The notes: generated from the sequence alone by a model not told the origin. A DNA stretch of 64,000 nt from Brienomyrus brachyistius (GCF_023856365.1 NC_064548.1:21810461-21874460); one strand, 5' to 3'. Positions 10,652 to 24,345 are shown, counted from the stretch's first letter. A program made the numbers and translations.

Positions 10652-13600
10652 ATGTTGTAATTTCTTCATTTAAAAAACTGTTGAAATATCGGGGGGGGGG
10701 GGGGGACACAAAGTTTTCTTCCGTTTTTGTAGCATTTTTGTATTTACGTTCATATTAATCTGTTTAAAATGTAACATTTTGTATGTATCAGCTCATGGAG
10801 AAAATGTTAAAAAAAGACTGTTTTGGCTAATAAAGCTTCAGAATAAGCATCAGCAACAACCTGCTTCATCAGCGTCATGCTTTGGTGTTTTCTGGGGGTT
10901 TTAATCTTAATGTACTGAAGCTGATTGAAAACTCAGATTGCCCTCATATTCTTTATGGCTCATGTTACACTGGCTATGTGTGAAGCCTTGTTCTTTATTT
11001 TCATTTCATGTTATAAAAGCCAGCCTATGTGACTGACTGGAACCTTGTAGTAGAGAATCTCACATTATATATTCGTTTTACTTTGAAATAACTTGAAAAT
11101 TGTACAATTATTGGGTGAACACAAAAATAATTTCATCTTCTCAATTTATGCTCCACTACTTCTATCTATTGTTCCTGCACTTCGGTGTAACTTCCAAGTC
11201 AGCACCTGTTGTGATCAGCCAGTCAACGAAGTTTATTGCTGTAAGTCCCATCCAGTAGTTCTTGGTTTGAAAAGCACATACTCTGGAGTAGGGACTCCAA
11301 AAAAAGGTTCAGAACCTACAAGTGGAAACATGACAGAAGTTCCTGGCTCCTGAGAAAGGTTCTGGTTTCTGAAAAAGGTTCCCAGTCAGAAATGTCTTTG
11401 CTATATTACCAAATCATTACCAAATGTTTTCTTTGGTTTTGGTGTGTTTTGAACATTCTGAACTTAAGACTAAATGTATTAATTTAGTAAAGCCAATTGG
11501 TTTAAATGCTAACTGGAATTCATACAGTGCAGACAGAAGCTATTTGAAATTTGGGCAACACATTTAGGCTTTGATTTAGTCGAGAAAATTTAGCCTGCCG
11601 CCCGTTTTCCAAACTTTGCTGATGTTTGTTGGCAGTCCTCTTCCTGGCTTTTCTTTTTGATGTCAGGGGTCTTCATGTGGGAGCAATACATTCTTTGGTA
11701 ATTTTCAAATGCCATCTTACATCTAAAAAGTAAACTTCTCAATGAGAAGCAATGCAGTCTAACACTGGCTATGTGTGAAGCCTTGCTCGATGACTTGACG
11801 TTTAAGCAGTTTGGTTTTTTTTTAATCTGTTTCATCTGTGTTTTATTTTGGCAGGGTCTTAAAGTTTGGATTGTTCCATCCATCTTCTAACCTAATCCAT
11901 AGTCAGGGTCTCCCAGGAGACGATGCCAGTGGTCTGAAATTATTCCTAAATAAGTTAAAACACACAATGCTGAAGCGAACGCTGAGCTGTTTTCCTCCAG
12001 GGTCTCCTGATCTCTAGGAGTGTTACACATACCCTAGCAGCCTTTCAAGGTGCTGCTCCACCTTCTGCTGCCTGATTCCTATTTCCTCTTGACCACAGCA
12101 CATGTTCTACACATGCCAACAGCAGACCCTAATTTGATATAATCGGCATCGCAGTTTCTTTGGTGCCGCAGCCTTGATGCCTGTTTGTTTATGGGGAAGT
12201 TGCTACGGAAACCTGTTCTTCTTTAGCTGATGTATCAGCGACACAGTAGGAGTCCCAGTGAGGACCTTAAAACCCGAATTGACTGGTAATGGTACGACAG
12301 TCTTAGAACATAAAGGCCTAAATTCTCCAAAAGCGGGAGGCAGGAGTAAATAAGCTTATCGAATTTCATTTTTTTTAAAGTTTAAAATCATGTTTTATTA
12401 TTGTATAACCCATGTGGCATAGTTTTGACAGCCATTGATGTAGGGTTTGGTGGTAACTAATAGTTCACTAAACTTGTCTATTTTTTCAGTATTCATATTC
12501 TAAGAGAAGTGAATGTAATTATATGTGATGCATGTATTCTTAGTCATCTTTTGTTAAAGAGTAACATGTGACCAAAATGACAAGCACAGAGCTTCAGAAA
12601 ATGAATTTCTGCTGTAACTTAAGAATAATAATGTCTGCACAGTACTAAAGGAAGCAGTGGGGTAACTTTATCCCAGCAGCTACGCAGCTATAGGAGCTGT
12701 GTGTCGGTTGAAATATTCACCTAAAGCTTGCCAGCAGCATTGGATGGGGGGGGGGGGGTCGCCTGCAGTATGGACAGACCTTGGAAGGCAGCAAACCTAG
12801 ACAACATCACCAAGAGGACAAGGTCACTTGTTGAGGCTCCTAGGATCTCAACACTGCTCCCTTCTGGGATAAGAAGGGGTCACACACAGGGAGGGTCTGG
12901 TGGAATTATTGTCCTTCCATGAGCTTCTCATCTCACTTCTGACAGTTTTAAACATAAGTCCATAAGATATTTACTTTATTTCCATAATGTAATACAGAGA
13001 CATGATTGGTTGCAGATTTACCAATGCGTTATTGTGTACTTTTAAAAGTTTTTTTAGTTAAACTAATTAAGAGGAACATGTTTGAGTCCTGTGGGGTGGC
13101 TTTTTATGACTGTGTACAAGAGCACGATCTGTAAGCCTTTTTTTCAGTGTCTTGAAACAATAGGAGGTGAGTCATCCCGAAAAGGCGTTACAGGCACACC
13201 TCCTGACAAGGAAACTGCTTCACAACACGCTGTCACACGCACGCACGTGCACTAACGCACACTCAAACTGCTCAGGCGGAATCAGGAAGATTACTGTGGG
13301 TGCAGTTCCCTCTAGTGGAAGAAACATAGTACTGCCACACAAAATTGGCTGTGTTTTGTTCTTTTCGTGTTTCATTTAGTCTTTCAATGCTATTATCTGC
13401 TGTGACAGCTACTTAATTGGTTTACGTCGCTTAATACTTTCATTTAAATGTTTCCAATTTATTTGCAACAAATTCAAATCTTAAGAAGCATTCTGATACA
13501 TTCAGAGAATTAGGGCACCTGGGAGTTTCAAAAAACCAAATCATATAATCGCATGGATGACTGGGTGACAAAAAAAAAATCTAGGTTACGATCAAACCCC

Positions 13601-13709
13601 TGGACAGTGTAATTTCCCAATTTGACATATAGGAATACTTTATGTGTACTTTATGTATAAGTTTTTCAATATAATTTCATACTATTTTATTATGTTACAT
13701 AGGAAATAT
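10652..13709. other. Intergenic, no gene seen
   Basis: Contains G15 (10,691-10,705), G13 (12,746-12,758) and the two copies of a 24-bp direct repeat (10,967 and 11,762). The minus-strand open frame at 11,590-11,883 shows no known domain. Confidence 0.4.
10967..11785. repeat. Perfect 24-bp direct repeat pair
   Basis: ACACTGGCTATGTGTGAAGC followed by CTTG occurs at 10967-10990 and again, identically, at 11762-11785. Flanks outside the 24 bp do not match. The intervening 771 bp shows no recognised element. Confidence 0.9.
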
Positions 13710-14025
13710 ACACTTAGTGACCACGTTATTAGGTAATCCCAGCTAGTACTGGATGGGATCCACCTTTTGTGGCCTTCCAGTTAACTTCAACCAGTCTGAC
13801 CATTATGTCTCCAGTCTCCAGTCTCTCATTAACAAGATCTGGTCGCCAACAATCACTCTGCATTCAAAATAAAAATCAGACATTGTAGCCATTCTAATGC
13901 TCTGTCACACAGTAAATTAACCTCTTTACCGTGTGTGTGTGCTGTTTATATTCAGTTCCAGGGACATGATCAGGCTGTGTAGATTTACAAGCATATGTAC
14001 CTAATAAACTGACCGCTGATTGTGT
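13710..14025. mobile_element. MITE with TTATTAGGTA inverted termini
   Basis: The left end ACACTTAGTGACCACGTTAT and TAGGTA is mirrored by TACCTAATAAACTGACCGCT and GATTGTGT on the right. This matches a common fish DNA-transposon terminus (CACTTTATTAGGTACA type). It is 316 bp long; interior stretches such as CCAGTCTGACCATTATG are remnants of the parent element. Confidence 0.75.
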
Positions 14026-15489
14026 TTATAGGTATATATAAATATATTTGTTACGGTGGAATTGTCTTCTTGTTTAAATCTCATCCCATAAGGACAAGCT
14101 TCAAAGAACTCTCTCATTCAGAAAATCCAAAGCTTACCCATCTCTTTCATGGTTCATCCTGATATTTTCCAGATCTATATAAATACTTCTCATGTTTTGC
14201 CAAAACAAAATTGTCCTCAATAAGTCAAAAGTTTCTTCATGTGAGAGAGAGACACTGTCGATGACGGTTGGTTATGAAAATACGGAAAGTTAATTGACAC
14301 GCTGACAAGAGAATCTCTGCCCCCTCCCTTCTTTTGGATAAGAAGAGGAAGAATAAATGCTGGAGTTGGGGGGGGGGGGGGGGGGGGCAAGGGCAGTGAC
14401 AGGAAAAGGGGGGCAGAAATAATGGAAGGGAACCACTGGCAAAAGACAGGCCAGAGCGAAAAATTACAGACACTGACACACATGCAAATAACGAAAATAA
14501 ACTCAATAAAATGAGAATAGAATAGAATAGAATAGAATAGAATAGAATAGAACCCAGTAGAATGATAATATGTTCTGGGTTTCTGTGTAATGCCTTCTCT
14601 GCTTTCTGATGTACTGTACCGGTATCTAATCATGGTGCCTTTCCTGCTTTCCTTCTGAAGCTTCTGTATTGAGGACGTCTGGATTTAGAACAAAGATCTG
14701 ATCAGTTCCTGGCACCACTTTCTGCACCTGAACGACTCCATTCTATAATTTTTTTTTCCATCTTGATTTTGGAACAAATTGCAAATGTGTCAAATTTCAG
14801 TCTTTTTTTTCCTACACCCACATTTTCAGTATGCAGGGAGAGCTTCTGCCTTTGTCAGAAAAGCAATTAAATTAGTTTGAGGTGGGAAGCCATGCAGAAG
14901 AAGGGCGTTTGCAGCCCTGGAGGTGGAGCTAAAGGGCCCAGTCACATGGGTCTGTTTTGCCCCTCATCCCCACCTTCCTGTGCCCTGACAACCAATCACC
15001 ATCGAGCGCAGGGCTGAGGTAGTCAAGGACGACATAGTGTGATGACTTTAATTTTCAAGTCATATAATGAAAAGATAATTTGATGAGATCCTGCCTTGGT
15101 TTTCTTCACTCTCGCGGCAACAATTTTGTTGTTTCTGTGCCAGGGAGTTGCTAATTAGTCTGTGTAATTATCGCTATTGCTAATCAGTGCCTGGGGCTGC
15201 ACTGTGGCACCTGGTCCCAGGTGGGCCACACTCTGCCTGCGTTAGCGTGACAGCAGGCCTGCTCTGTCAAGCGGTCGACCCGCTTCCCAGCAACAAGCCT
15301 CTCTTCAAGGAAACCACAAGCGTTAGAATTCACCGCAGACACAACGTTTCTCACTTCCCCAGTCGCACCCTGCGCAAGTCTACTATTTGTGATACTACCA
15401 TTTTTACTCACCGTCTTTAACGTACATACCGCACCCATCTCTCTCCCCACCACGCCTGCATGCACGTTTCTGTACGTGGCAGGTCACTA
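14026..15489. other. Intergenic with microsatellites, possible conserved block
   Basis: Holds a G20 run (14,368-14,387) and an AATAG pentamer array (14,516-14,550). 15,020-15,190 is repeat-free and has TGCTAATTAGTC, GTGTAATTATCGC and TTGCTAATCAG in a row, a composition typical of homeodomain-bound noncoding elements. Confidence 0.4.
14516..14550. repeat. AATAG microsatellite, seven units
   Basis: Seven perfect tandem AATAG units. Confidence 0.97.
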
Positions 15490-15730
15490 AGGGGCAGAGT
15501 GGTTCAGTAGGGCTAGGCCTCTGTGCCTGTGATTGGAACGTTGCCAGTTTGAGTCTAGCTCTGGCAGATTAGCCATGTCTACGAGCGCTTGAGTAAGGCC
15601 CCTAACCCCCAGCTCCATACGCACCGCTGCAGGTGACTGCCATTCAATGCCAAGCTTGCTCTCTCTGGTCTGTGTGCTGTGGGGAGCAAGACAAGGCAGG
15701 CAAAGCAAGAACTTCCCCATAGGATCAATA

Positions 15731-15790
<60 letters not shown>
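15490..15790 (+). mobile_element. tRNA-derived SINE with ATT tail
   Basis: The head GGGGCAGAGTGGTTCAGTAG carries an A-box-like part and GCCAGTTTGAGTCTAG a B-box-like part. The body ends AGGATCAATAAAGT and the tail is an (ATT)n array from 15,734. It is a different SINE family from the V-SINE copies elsewhere in the window. Confidence 0.75.
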
Positions 15791-15791
<1 letters not shown>

Positions 15792-17664
15792 TACTACACA
15801 GACAGTCTACAGTCTGCAGCATGTTAATTCAAGTTGAGTGAAGGCTTCTTACATCAACTTTATTGAGGTTTAATCTTAGAAGATCTTCTTTTTAGTCTAA
15901 GTCTAAACTTGTTTTTTAAATTTCGCAAATCTGAATGATCTGTGTTTTGTCTTAGATGTTGGAATGGCCGTGAGAATAGTGTATAATCTGTGACATTAGC
16001 GTGCTCTGAGCCCAAAATTTACCAGCCAGGTAGAACGCTATCTGTCAGTAGAAGTGTACTGTAGGACTCTGCATGTGCCCACAGTACAGTGACTCTTTTC
16101 TGAGTTTAGTGATGACTGAGTCAGTACCCACAAGGCCTTAGCCCAATTTTAACCAGATGATGTCACCAGGCCCCCAGGTCACTACAGGATAGAATAAGTG
16201 CTCTGGATGCCTGCTGCTCCATTCAGTATCCCGTGTTCTGGGGATGTGCGCTATTTCAACAACCCAGACCCTTTGGCAGGGATGCCTGATAATCTTGCCA
16301 CACTTTCAAGGTAGAGCTGCAAAACCCTTCCCAGAATTTTAGAGCCCAGCCCAATTAAGCACAGAGTACATTCGAAGGATTCATCTTCAAAACAAATGCA
16401 GTCGGAAGTGAAAAGCTGGAATTCCTGTGGTTATATGGAGACGGTCCAGAGAAAGGACTAATATGTGAGCCAGGCATAGCCATGGGCTCAGCAAGCAGAC
16501 TGATGAAAATCAGCTGCCTCTCTGGCTTTGAATGTCATAAATCTCTTGAAAGTTATTTCAAGTGGCATTGATCTGGGCTTCTAAACTCGTAAATAATTTT
16601 AAAAATAGCTGTTGTTACCATTTGTAGAATTCTGCAGTAAGCTACAGTAGGTGATTCTGGGTTTCTTTCATCTTGTAACTTTACTAACTAGTATCTCTTT
16701 ATGAATCCAGCTTATGGCTGCATTGTTGTCGACTGCCGCAAATTTCCAGCTCAGCTCTAACAAGTAATGTCCAGCTGGCTTTTAACATCACATGACCAGA
16801 ACTGAAAGTAGAGTAAAGGGCCATCTGTTAAGCAGCAGAGTGACCAGAGGACGAGATAACATGCCTTCCTTTTATTAGATAGTTGTATTGTTGCAGTAAA
16901 ACAGGGACAAATGCTGATCATGTGGTAATGCGGACTGATGCAAGGTGCTGTTCTGTATTTATCTCCCTCACAGCTTGTAGTCAATCATTTCAATAGGAAG
17001 TCATTGTTGATGTGTATAACCTATCGTACAAAAATGAATACAAAAGAAATGAAGAAATACATTTAAATCAAACACTGATAAGTTTGTACTTCTGTTAATC
17101 TCCTTAGCTTTCGCAAATATGGAAGACTTGGGTTATCCAGAACCATTTTCCTTAGTCACACAGCAAGCTAAATTGTCTTTTCCTTTGGTCTTGCTTAAAA
17201 CTGCAGTCACCTAATTTTCTACTGAAATTTCAAAACAGCTAAGTGTCACTGTTACGGAGTGACAAAGATGGGGTTTTATTGGCAACGGAAGTCATTGGAT
17301 AGTTGCTTGACGATCAGTCAGTCTTTCAGATGGGAAAGCAGAGAGCACAACCAAGTTGTTTCCAATGGTCGGTCTGGCCAAGCCTCTAAAGTCCGTGAAA
17401 AACTGCTCCAGGCCTGTGAAAATGCTGTCAGCCCCTCGCTGGTTTATCTAGAGGCTGTACCTAGAACTGTCATCGCTGCAGCTTCACACATTAACAGGCT
17501 GCCAGCCTCCCCTGCTGGAAGAGCGCCAGGCCTCCTAACAAGCCTGAACCGGGGATAAGATCATTGTCTACAAATAAGTCATTTATACCAAGCCGCTACC
17601 AAACCCCTATGGGCATGTTCAATTCCTATAAGTTGTAAATTATGTCATAATTACAAATGATTAA
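15791..17664. other. Intergenic, no gene seen
   Basis: Unique AT-rich sequence without recognisable repeats. 16,380-16,620 could be conserved but nothing specific identifies it. Confidence 0.35.
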
Positions 17665-17840
17665 CATTTATTGCTTTGGCACAAGAATCTTTCTCCAAAG
17701 TAACATACAAGTGAGACAGATGATATATCCAAAGTGAAGGTGAGCTGGACGAAGCTCCTATTAAGATTTGAACCGAGATCACTGGGTTCAGAAAACAGAA
17801 TGATGACCATTACAGTGCTGGAAGCCAGTTACTGAAGTAC
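17665..17840 (-). repeat. Degenerate tRNA-like dispersed repeat
   Basis: TTTATTGCTTTGGCACAAGA, TCCAAAGTAACATACAA and TTTGAACCGAGATCAC recall the very common fish repeat with TTTGGCAGACGCTTT, TCCAAAGCGACTTACAA and a tRNA-like GATTCGAACC end. It is heavily diverged. Confidence 0.5.
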
Positions 17841-19274
17841 CAACCACATCATCACAGTAGTTATATGTAATTTAGGGTTCATCATAAATAAAGGACGATG
17901 ACTGTCATTATTCTTTCAACTCTGGATAGTCCTTGTACTTCAGGAACTCCTTAAAGTCGATAAATCAGTCATCCGTTATATCTGTGAGAAAAAGTTCCAT
18001 CTGAAAGCTTAGCATACAGTCCACATGGCTTTCACTCTCCCAGAAAAATAAACTCAGGTGGGGATCTGCTCATTACCGCCACCCTCCACTTTCCCAGCAA
18101 CCTGCAGCCTCCCTTCCCATGAGTAGCGACCTGCCGCCAGGGCAGAGTAAAACACCTCGATGTGGAAATAATTACAGAGAATAAGAACAATTAGCCAGCT
18201 GGGTCATGTAAAGCAAAACGATTAATGCTATGCTAATCATCTGAATTTTGAACAATTCTCCACCATTTGCTAATTATTTGTTAATTAGTATGCTTTGTTA
18301 ATGTATCAGATTATAAGTGATTAATTGGACAGATTCCGGTTTTTGTCAAATCCCTTGACTTGCAGCAGTTGGTAACTGAACCGAGCTTGGTCTGAATTGT
18401 GGGAGATCTTTCTCTCATATGTCCCACTTCATTTCTGCGTCATTTCAGTTTCTGAAAGATGCCTTTCTTACTCAGAAAATATGCACGACGTAATCTTATG
18501 GTGTATCAGTAGCTATACATTTGTCCTGTACCATCTCCAGAACATAGAGCTTTAGAATAGACAACCTTCCAAGCACAAATCTTGGCTGATATTTGGAATA
18601 GAGTCAAAATCAGTTGGTTGCCCCAAAGATGTTGTGCGGGTCTCTACTTCATCTAAAAGCAGAAAACTTCATTACACTTCAGTTGTGAAGGAAAATCTCT
18701 GGTCAAGCATGAAGATCCAGGTTTGTTTCCTGACAAATTGCACATGCTGCCTCTCTGCCTCCGGCCTGTTGGCCTCTCTTCTACAAGAAGGCTGTATTAA
18801 TGACCAGATCTTAAAGTTCAACAAGAGTTCAGTGAGTACCAGTCATAGGTCTATGATATCATCACATCAACCGGGGAAGTCTATCAACTGGCTAAAACCT
18901 GTCCAGAAATAAAATGGAATCCTGCAGCTCCTCACAGTATCTGAGGCAGGTTGTGTTTCCCAGTGTTGGAGTACTACTGCAAGCCAAATGGCACACAGGT
19001 GTAGTGAGGAAGGGGAAACCTGCATGCAAGACCTGTGGAAAGCAGTAACGAGTGGGCCAGCTAAACATCCAGGGCAGTTTTAATGCAGAATCATAACAGA
19101 GATTAACCATCTCACTACAACACAACCTGCTTCAGACACTCTGATGAATGTGCGAATCCACAGGAACCCACCCCTGACCTAATGTAGCAGCTAAACCTCG
19201 AAAGGAGCTCATTCTATTTTCCCCTCAATTTTGAAACACCTCACTGGAAATATTCTTGCTAGCATAACCTTTAT
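17841..19274. other. Intergenic, candidate regulatory block at 18,121-18,330
   Basis: No gene. 18,121-18,330 packs at least seven TAAT/ATTA cores (AATAATTACAG, CGATTAATGC, TTTGCTAATTATTTG, GTTAATTAG, GTGATTAATTGG) in repeat-free DNA and is a candidate conserved noncoding element. Confidence 0.4.
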
Positions 19275-19285
19275 GTTTAAACCAT

Positions 19286-19640
19286 CCATCCATCCATTTT
19301 CCAAACCGCTTATCCTACTGGGTCGCGGGGGGTCCGGAGCCTATCCCGGAAGCAATGGGCACAAGGCAGGGAACAACCCAGGATGGGGGGCCAGCCCATT
19401 GCAGGGCACACTCACACACCATTCACTCACACATGCACACCTATGTGCAATTTAGCAGCTCCAATTAGCCTCAGCATGTTTTTGGACTGTGGGGGGAAAC
19501 CGGAGTACCCGGAGGAAACCCCACGACGACATGGGGAGAACATGCAAACTCCACACACATGTAACCCAGGCGGAGACTCGAACCCGGATCCCACAGGTAT
19601 GAGGCAACAGTGCTAACCACTGCACCACCATGCCGCCCCT
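19286..19640 (-). mobile_element. Full-length V-SINE-like element with target-site duplication
   Basis: Reading on the minus strand: tRNA-like head (GGTGGTGCAGTGGTTAGCAC, then a GGTTCGAGTCTCC B box), V-domain (CTCCGGTTTCCCCCCACAGT), unique 3' part and an ATGGATGG tail. It is flanked by identical 11-bp repeats GTTTAAACCAT at 19275-19285 and 19641-19651, the target-site duplication. It is the best-preserved copy in the window and probably a recent insertion. Confidence 0.93.
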
Positions 19641-19760
19641 GTTTAAACCATAGTTCTAATTTAATGCCGCAACATAAATAAATAAATGCAGCCCTGCCTC
19701 GAATCGCTAACCAATTATTGAAAAACATACTGTAAATCAGAAACCTCTTCTTCTTGTTTT

Positions 19761-20035
19761 GGAGGTGGTATGTGGCCCAACAGGTTATGAGACTGTACTT
19801 TTGATCGGAAGGTTGCAGGTTCAAATCCCAAGGCTAGGGGGCTGATGCTGTTATTGCCCCCCCCCCCGCCAAAGAAAGCCCTTGGTTCCCTTTTCACTCA
19901 AGGGATTCTCAGCACTGGCCAATCCTACACTACGACCCCAAAACTCGCTCTCACCTGCCTGTCTCTCTCCTGCAGAGCAAGAAGGACTAAGAGAAATGGC
20001 AAAACATCTCCAACAAATAATACATACTACGCGTC
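19761..20035 (+). mobile_element. tRNA-derived SINE, second type
   Basis: GTATGTGGCCCAACAGGTTA (A-box region) and AAGGTTGCAGGTTCAAATCC (B box) form a tRNA-like head. The body contains a C11 run and ends AAGGACTAAGAGAAATGGC. Family name not assigned. Confidence 0.6.
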
Positions 20036-20289
20036 TCTGTTCTAATACGTGAACAATTTTCCAAAATATCACATGAGCAAAGTCCAAATAACAGTTGGCT
20101 GGGAAAAAAAAATATTTTGAAAATAGTAGTTAATAAATCAAATTTCTGTTATTAAAATTCAAGATCCTTAATGGCAAAAAAAAATGTGAACCAAATTAAA
20201 TCGGTGGATTGCTGTACAACAAATTTTACCCTGTTTGTGACCAAAATGTATTTCAGCTCGAATCTGAATTCCTCATTCCACTGGATGAG

Positions 20290-20888
20290 GAAGCCCTACA
20301 AAGGGTGGCGACAAGACCATCGACACACAGCTTCCAGCAACGGAGGACATTTATAATGGACCATACACCACAAAACACACCATGAAACACACTAGTTGCC
20401 CGCCACAGACACTTTTCACCTTTCTGCCCTCCGGTAAGCAGCTCGGGACTCTCCACACATGCACAACATGATTCTGGTAAAGCTTCTAGCATAATGCTCT
20501 AAGATCGTTTGACACACGCTAATGTGCAGTATTAATACTGAGCTCTATACTGCCGTTAGCTACCTCTCCTTTGTACTCATCGGCCCCATACTCATCGCTT
20601 TGCCATTACTCATTATTTACTATTATTTATTGCTAATTCTGTAATACTGCTGCAGAATTCTCTGTACTCTACCCACTGTGAAACTTCTCCTCTGTCACAT
20701 ATCACATTACTCCCTTCTGTTGTATTACATGCTGTTAGATATTTAACATTATTATATATCTCATAGTAGCTGGTATTTATTGTATTGTAATGCTGCACTT
20801 TTAATTGTCTGTAGTTTGTGGAGAAGGGATTCAAGTATGAAATTCATTGTACCTTTTGCACATATGTCAATAAAACTTAAAATTTTGA
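20290..20888 (+). mobile_element. 3' end of a non-LTR retrotransposon
   Basis: One frame gives LFTFLPSGKQLGTLHT, like the C-terminal LFxLLPSGRRYRS motif of fish L2/Rex1-type LINE ORFs, then a T-rich 3' UTR. It ends ATGTCAATAAAACTTAAAAT, with AATAAA at 20869-20874. Only the 3' end is present, as usual for LINE insertions. Confidence 0.6.
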
Positions 20889-23800
20889 ATCTAACACTAA
20901 ATGACAAAAGTTTAAAATCTTTATTCTATAGCCTGCTCATAAGTTATGAACTAACTCTTAAAAAAACACAGAAGAATGAGCTCTGATCACATAAAGAAAG
21001 AAGCTACAATATTTAAACATATACTGCCATGAATAATTAAATGATTTCCCAGTGTGCATTTCTTCCATAATTCCTGCTTGAAACACACCTTTAGTTTTAA
21101 AAAAACCTGTATGATTCAGCCAGTATTACAGTCAGTTTTCTGTCTGTGGTTCCATCCCAGACCACAACGGGGAAAATAACGGTAACCATTGCAGAAAATC
21201 TATCTGTACACAGGCATTATATAAGATGGCAAAGCTTGACTTAGGATGGCTTTGCAAGGCTGTTGTGCAAAGTGGTGGTATTTCAGCCTAACGTCCTGAC
21301 CGCTTTCTTTCAGATAATTAATAGCTCTGATTGATGATGTGATGAATAATTATTTTTGGCACATGGATGGCAGTGAGCTGGGAAGCACCAGGCATGAAGG
21401 AGGGGAGAATCCTTACTGGGACCTTAGGTGCACCGACCCATGAACAGGCCAAGCTTGACTGAAGTGCTACCCAGTGAGCTAATGCTAACTGGAGAAGATT
21501 CTGTCGCAAGTGACCGATTAGCAGTCTGCCACAAAGCTAGGCAGTTAACACTTGACCTTTTAAAGTATGGAGCCATTAAGGAATGCATTTACATTGGGAA
21601 ATAATAAATACATCTAGTTCAGCCTGACTCACCCAATATCTTTATGCTTATAGGCAAGATTTGTGTTTAACTTGGCTTTTTTTAAATGGTGAACTATGAG
21701 ATGATCTCTGCTCCCTCCATTCAGCAGAAATGATGTTCAAAGCCATAAACCAGTTAAAAATAGTCACACACAAAGTACTGAATGGGAATGCGAACAGAGT
21801 AATTGCACCTGTGTTTATCTTAGTTCTGTAAATATCTTTAGGCACAGTGTGATTAATAAACCTGTACTATATTACTTAGGTTGCATGAATGAATTATACA
21901 AGAAATAAACATAAAAGATGTTGGTGCTCATAAAAAGGAATTAAAAGAGCAATTCTTCACAGCCATAGCAAGTGTTATCTATTTTGAAACCAAAAAAAAA
22001 ATCATGTAAAGGCATTTATGTTACAATTTTTTACTTTCCACAATTCCTTTTGAGTAAATTTATTAGTCTTTTACACATGTATACAGCTGGTAGTTTTGTT
22101 TGGGGTGTTTGCATTAGACGGCCTGATGCTATTGCATGTAACAAGGCATCTCTACCTCTAGAGCTGCAGCTGTTATGATCTCTGCTTAGGTCACCAGATC
22201 ATCAGTACTTGCAAACATAAAGCATCCTTACGAATCACACTTTAGATTTATTTCTCCGTGTATTTACAGTTTTGCAACTGGAATGTAAGTGGTACCCCTA
22301 TGTAAATAACACCTGCTATCCTATTTCATGCTATCATCTAATCTTATTCGTGTTTTTACTCACAATGACTTGAGTTTCATATAATTTATTAATGAATTTT
22401 ATCTTGTTTCATTTATGTGAAGTATCAATCATGTATAGATGACTCTGTGGAGCACCTGTTTCTGATTGCTAGCTATTTCTGCATTGACTGTGTGTATAAA
22501 TATGGGTTTATTTATAAACTTAAAAGGCAATCAAGAGGCAGGGATTTTAAATAAGTCCCTGGAAGACTTTTTAATGACCCTCATTGCCATAAAGTTATTG
22601 ACCTGTATCCATTTTCACAGCAGGTTCTGCAGTCAGATCTGTACTCCAGCCCTACTCTCTCTAAAACCATCTCACCCTGGACAGATCCCAAAGCACCACA
22701 CTGTAGCACCTGCCCTTTAACTGAAATGCCAAGTAGCCCAGGCCACTGAAATTAGCTGGTGAATGGTAAACCATTGTGAAAGATGCCAGTTCTATGCATA
22801 ATACCAGACACTCAGCAGAAGTACCTGGATAACATGTGCACTCTTGGGATATACATTATGCGTTTAGAAACTTTTCATCGATTTTGCGAAGGTGCTTAAT
22901 GTATGTTCTTGTGCAAAGACACAAGGGTTGTGTTAATGGCTGTTCTATATTCAATAAATATGCATATAATGTATATAAGAAGCCTGCAGTACATCGGATT
23001 ACTGCAAGTACAGGACATACAGGACAGAGATTAAAGGGTCGATTGGAGGATGGGGGTGTTAAACACAGATGTCTAGAGTCTAGACTATAAGCGATTAGCA
23101 TAAAATTAGCTAATCCACTCTATTAAGTATGTCCTATTATGCATTATACGACACAATTTGTGCACTTTGCAAGGGGGTGGGAGGTATTCAAAGGCAATAT
23201 TAACAAATAACTTCCTAAGGCTAGAATATAATGAATTTAATGTCTTCCTACTACTCGGGTAAAGGATGAACGGTGCTAGTTAAATGCTAAGTTGACTTCC
23301 ATTGTATTGAGAGGTGTGACAGCAGCGGGATCATAAGACAGACGGCCCCTGACGGGAGGGACAGATCCGAGCAGGTGGGGGCTGATGCAACCTGGAAGAA
23401 TTTTGGAGGCCGTGGGGTATGTAATGCAGGGACGTGCCTGTCACTCCAGGCCTTGGCTTCAGAAACGACAGCCTCCCAAATGAATTACATTCTTCCCTGG
23501 ACCTTTTCTGTGGTTTTATTGCTAACTGACAACCGTCCAAAGCTGGTATGAGACACGGGACTCGGGAGGTTTTTGAGACTGTGAAGACAAACCACGGTGC
23601 CAATCTTAGTCCAGTGTTAGTCATTAAAGTAATACGTTTAGCACTGATAGAAAACCATCCAACCAAAGGTCATTTTCAGCCATTCTGCCCAAACTTGGCA
23701 TTCATTTGGTCAGCTTTTCATCCAGACTTTCTACCTACTTTGTTCAGCTTCGTCAAGACTGCATAGGGATTCTGGTGTACTTCTCTAGTACATTTACATT

Positions 23801-24334
23801 TGTATTCATTTAAATCAGCAGTGAACATTTTAATCTGCCATGAGACACCATTCCCTTCAAGAGGGTGTAATACAAATTTAACTGTGTTTTAAATGGATTA
23901 ATTCTTTCCAAAAATGTAATTTAAAAGCTCAGAATACCCCTAACCCCCAATGGAATTAACCGTGATATATGTCTCATTATGCAGACACTTTGGGAGCTGC
24001 GAAAATCAAACCACAAGTGTAAATATTAATTTATTTTGTTAAATTGGCTGATTTATTTATTACTGACAATATTTAGTGTAGGATTTTATTTTTGTCTTTT
24101 TCGTCACTTTAGGGTAAAAAAAAAAGTGAATTTAATCAAAGGTATTAAACGGACATTTTATTCCAGATGGCTACATTTTACTGTGAAGCTGCAAAAATTA
24201 AATGCATTTTGAAAGAGACGTAAGAACAAATAGTGTCTGGGAATTAAAGACATTGGTATGATTTTCATTGATAGATTTTATATATCAATGAAATTTCACA
24301 GTCACAAAACAAGATGAATATGAATGTGAGAAAT
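20889..24334. other. Intergenic, no gene seen
   Basis: 3.4 kb of AT-rich DNA without recognised repeats or exons. 23,330-23,530 is more GC-rich than its surroundings, but I cannot assign it. Confidence 0.4.
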
Positions 24335-24345
24335 AAATATGACAT

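Noticed and set aside
19553..19640. tRNA-like A and B boxes suggesting a tRNA gene
   Set aside because: It is the tRNA-derived head of a SINE; the cloverleaf is incomplete and it continues into the V-domain.
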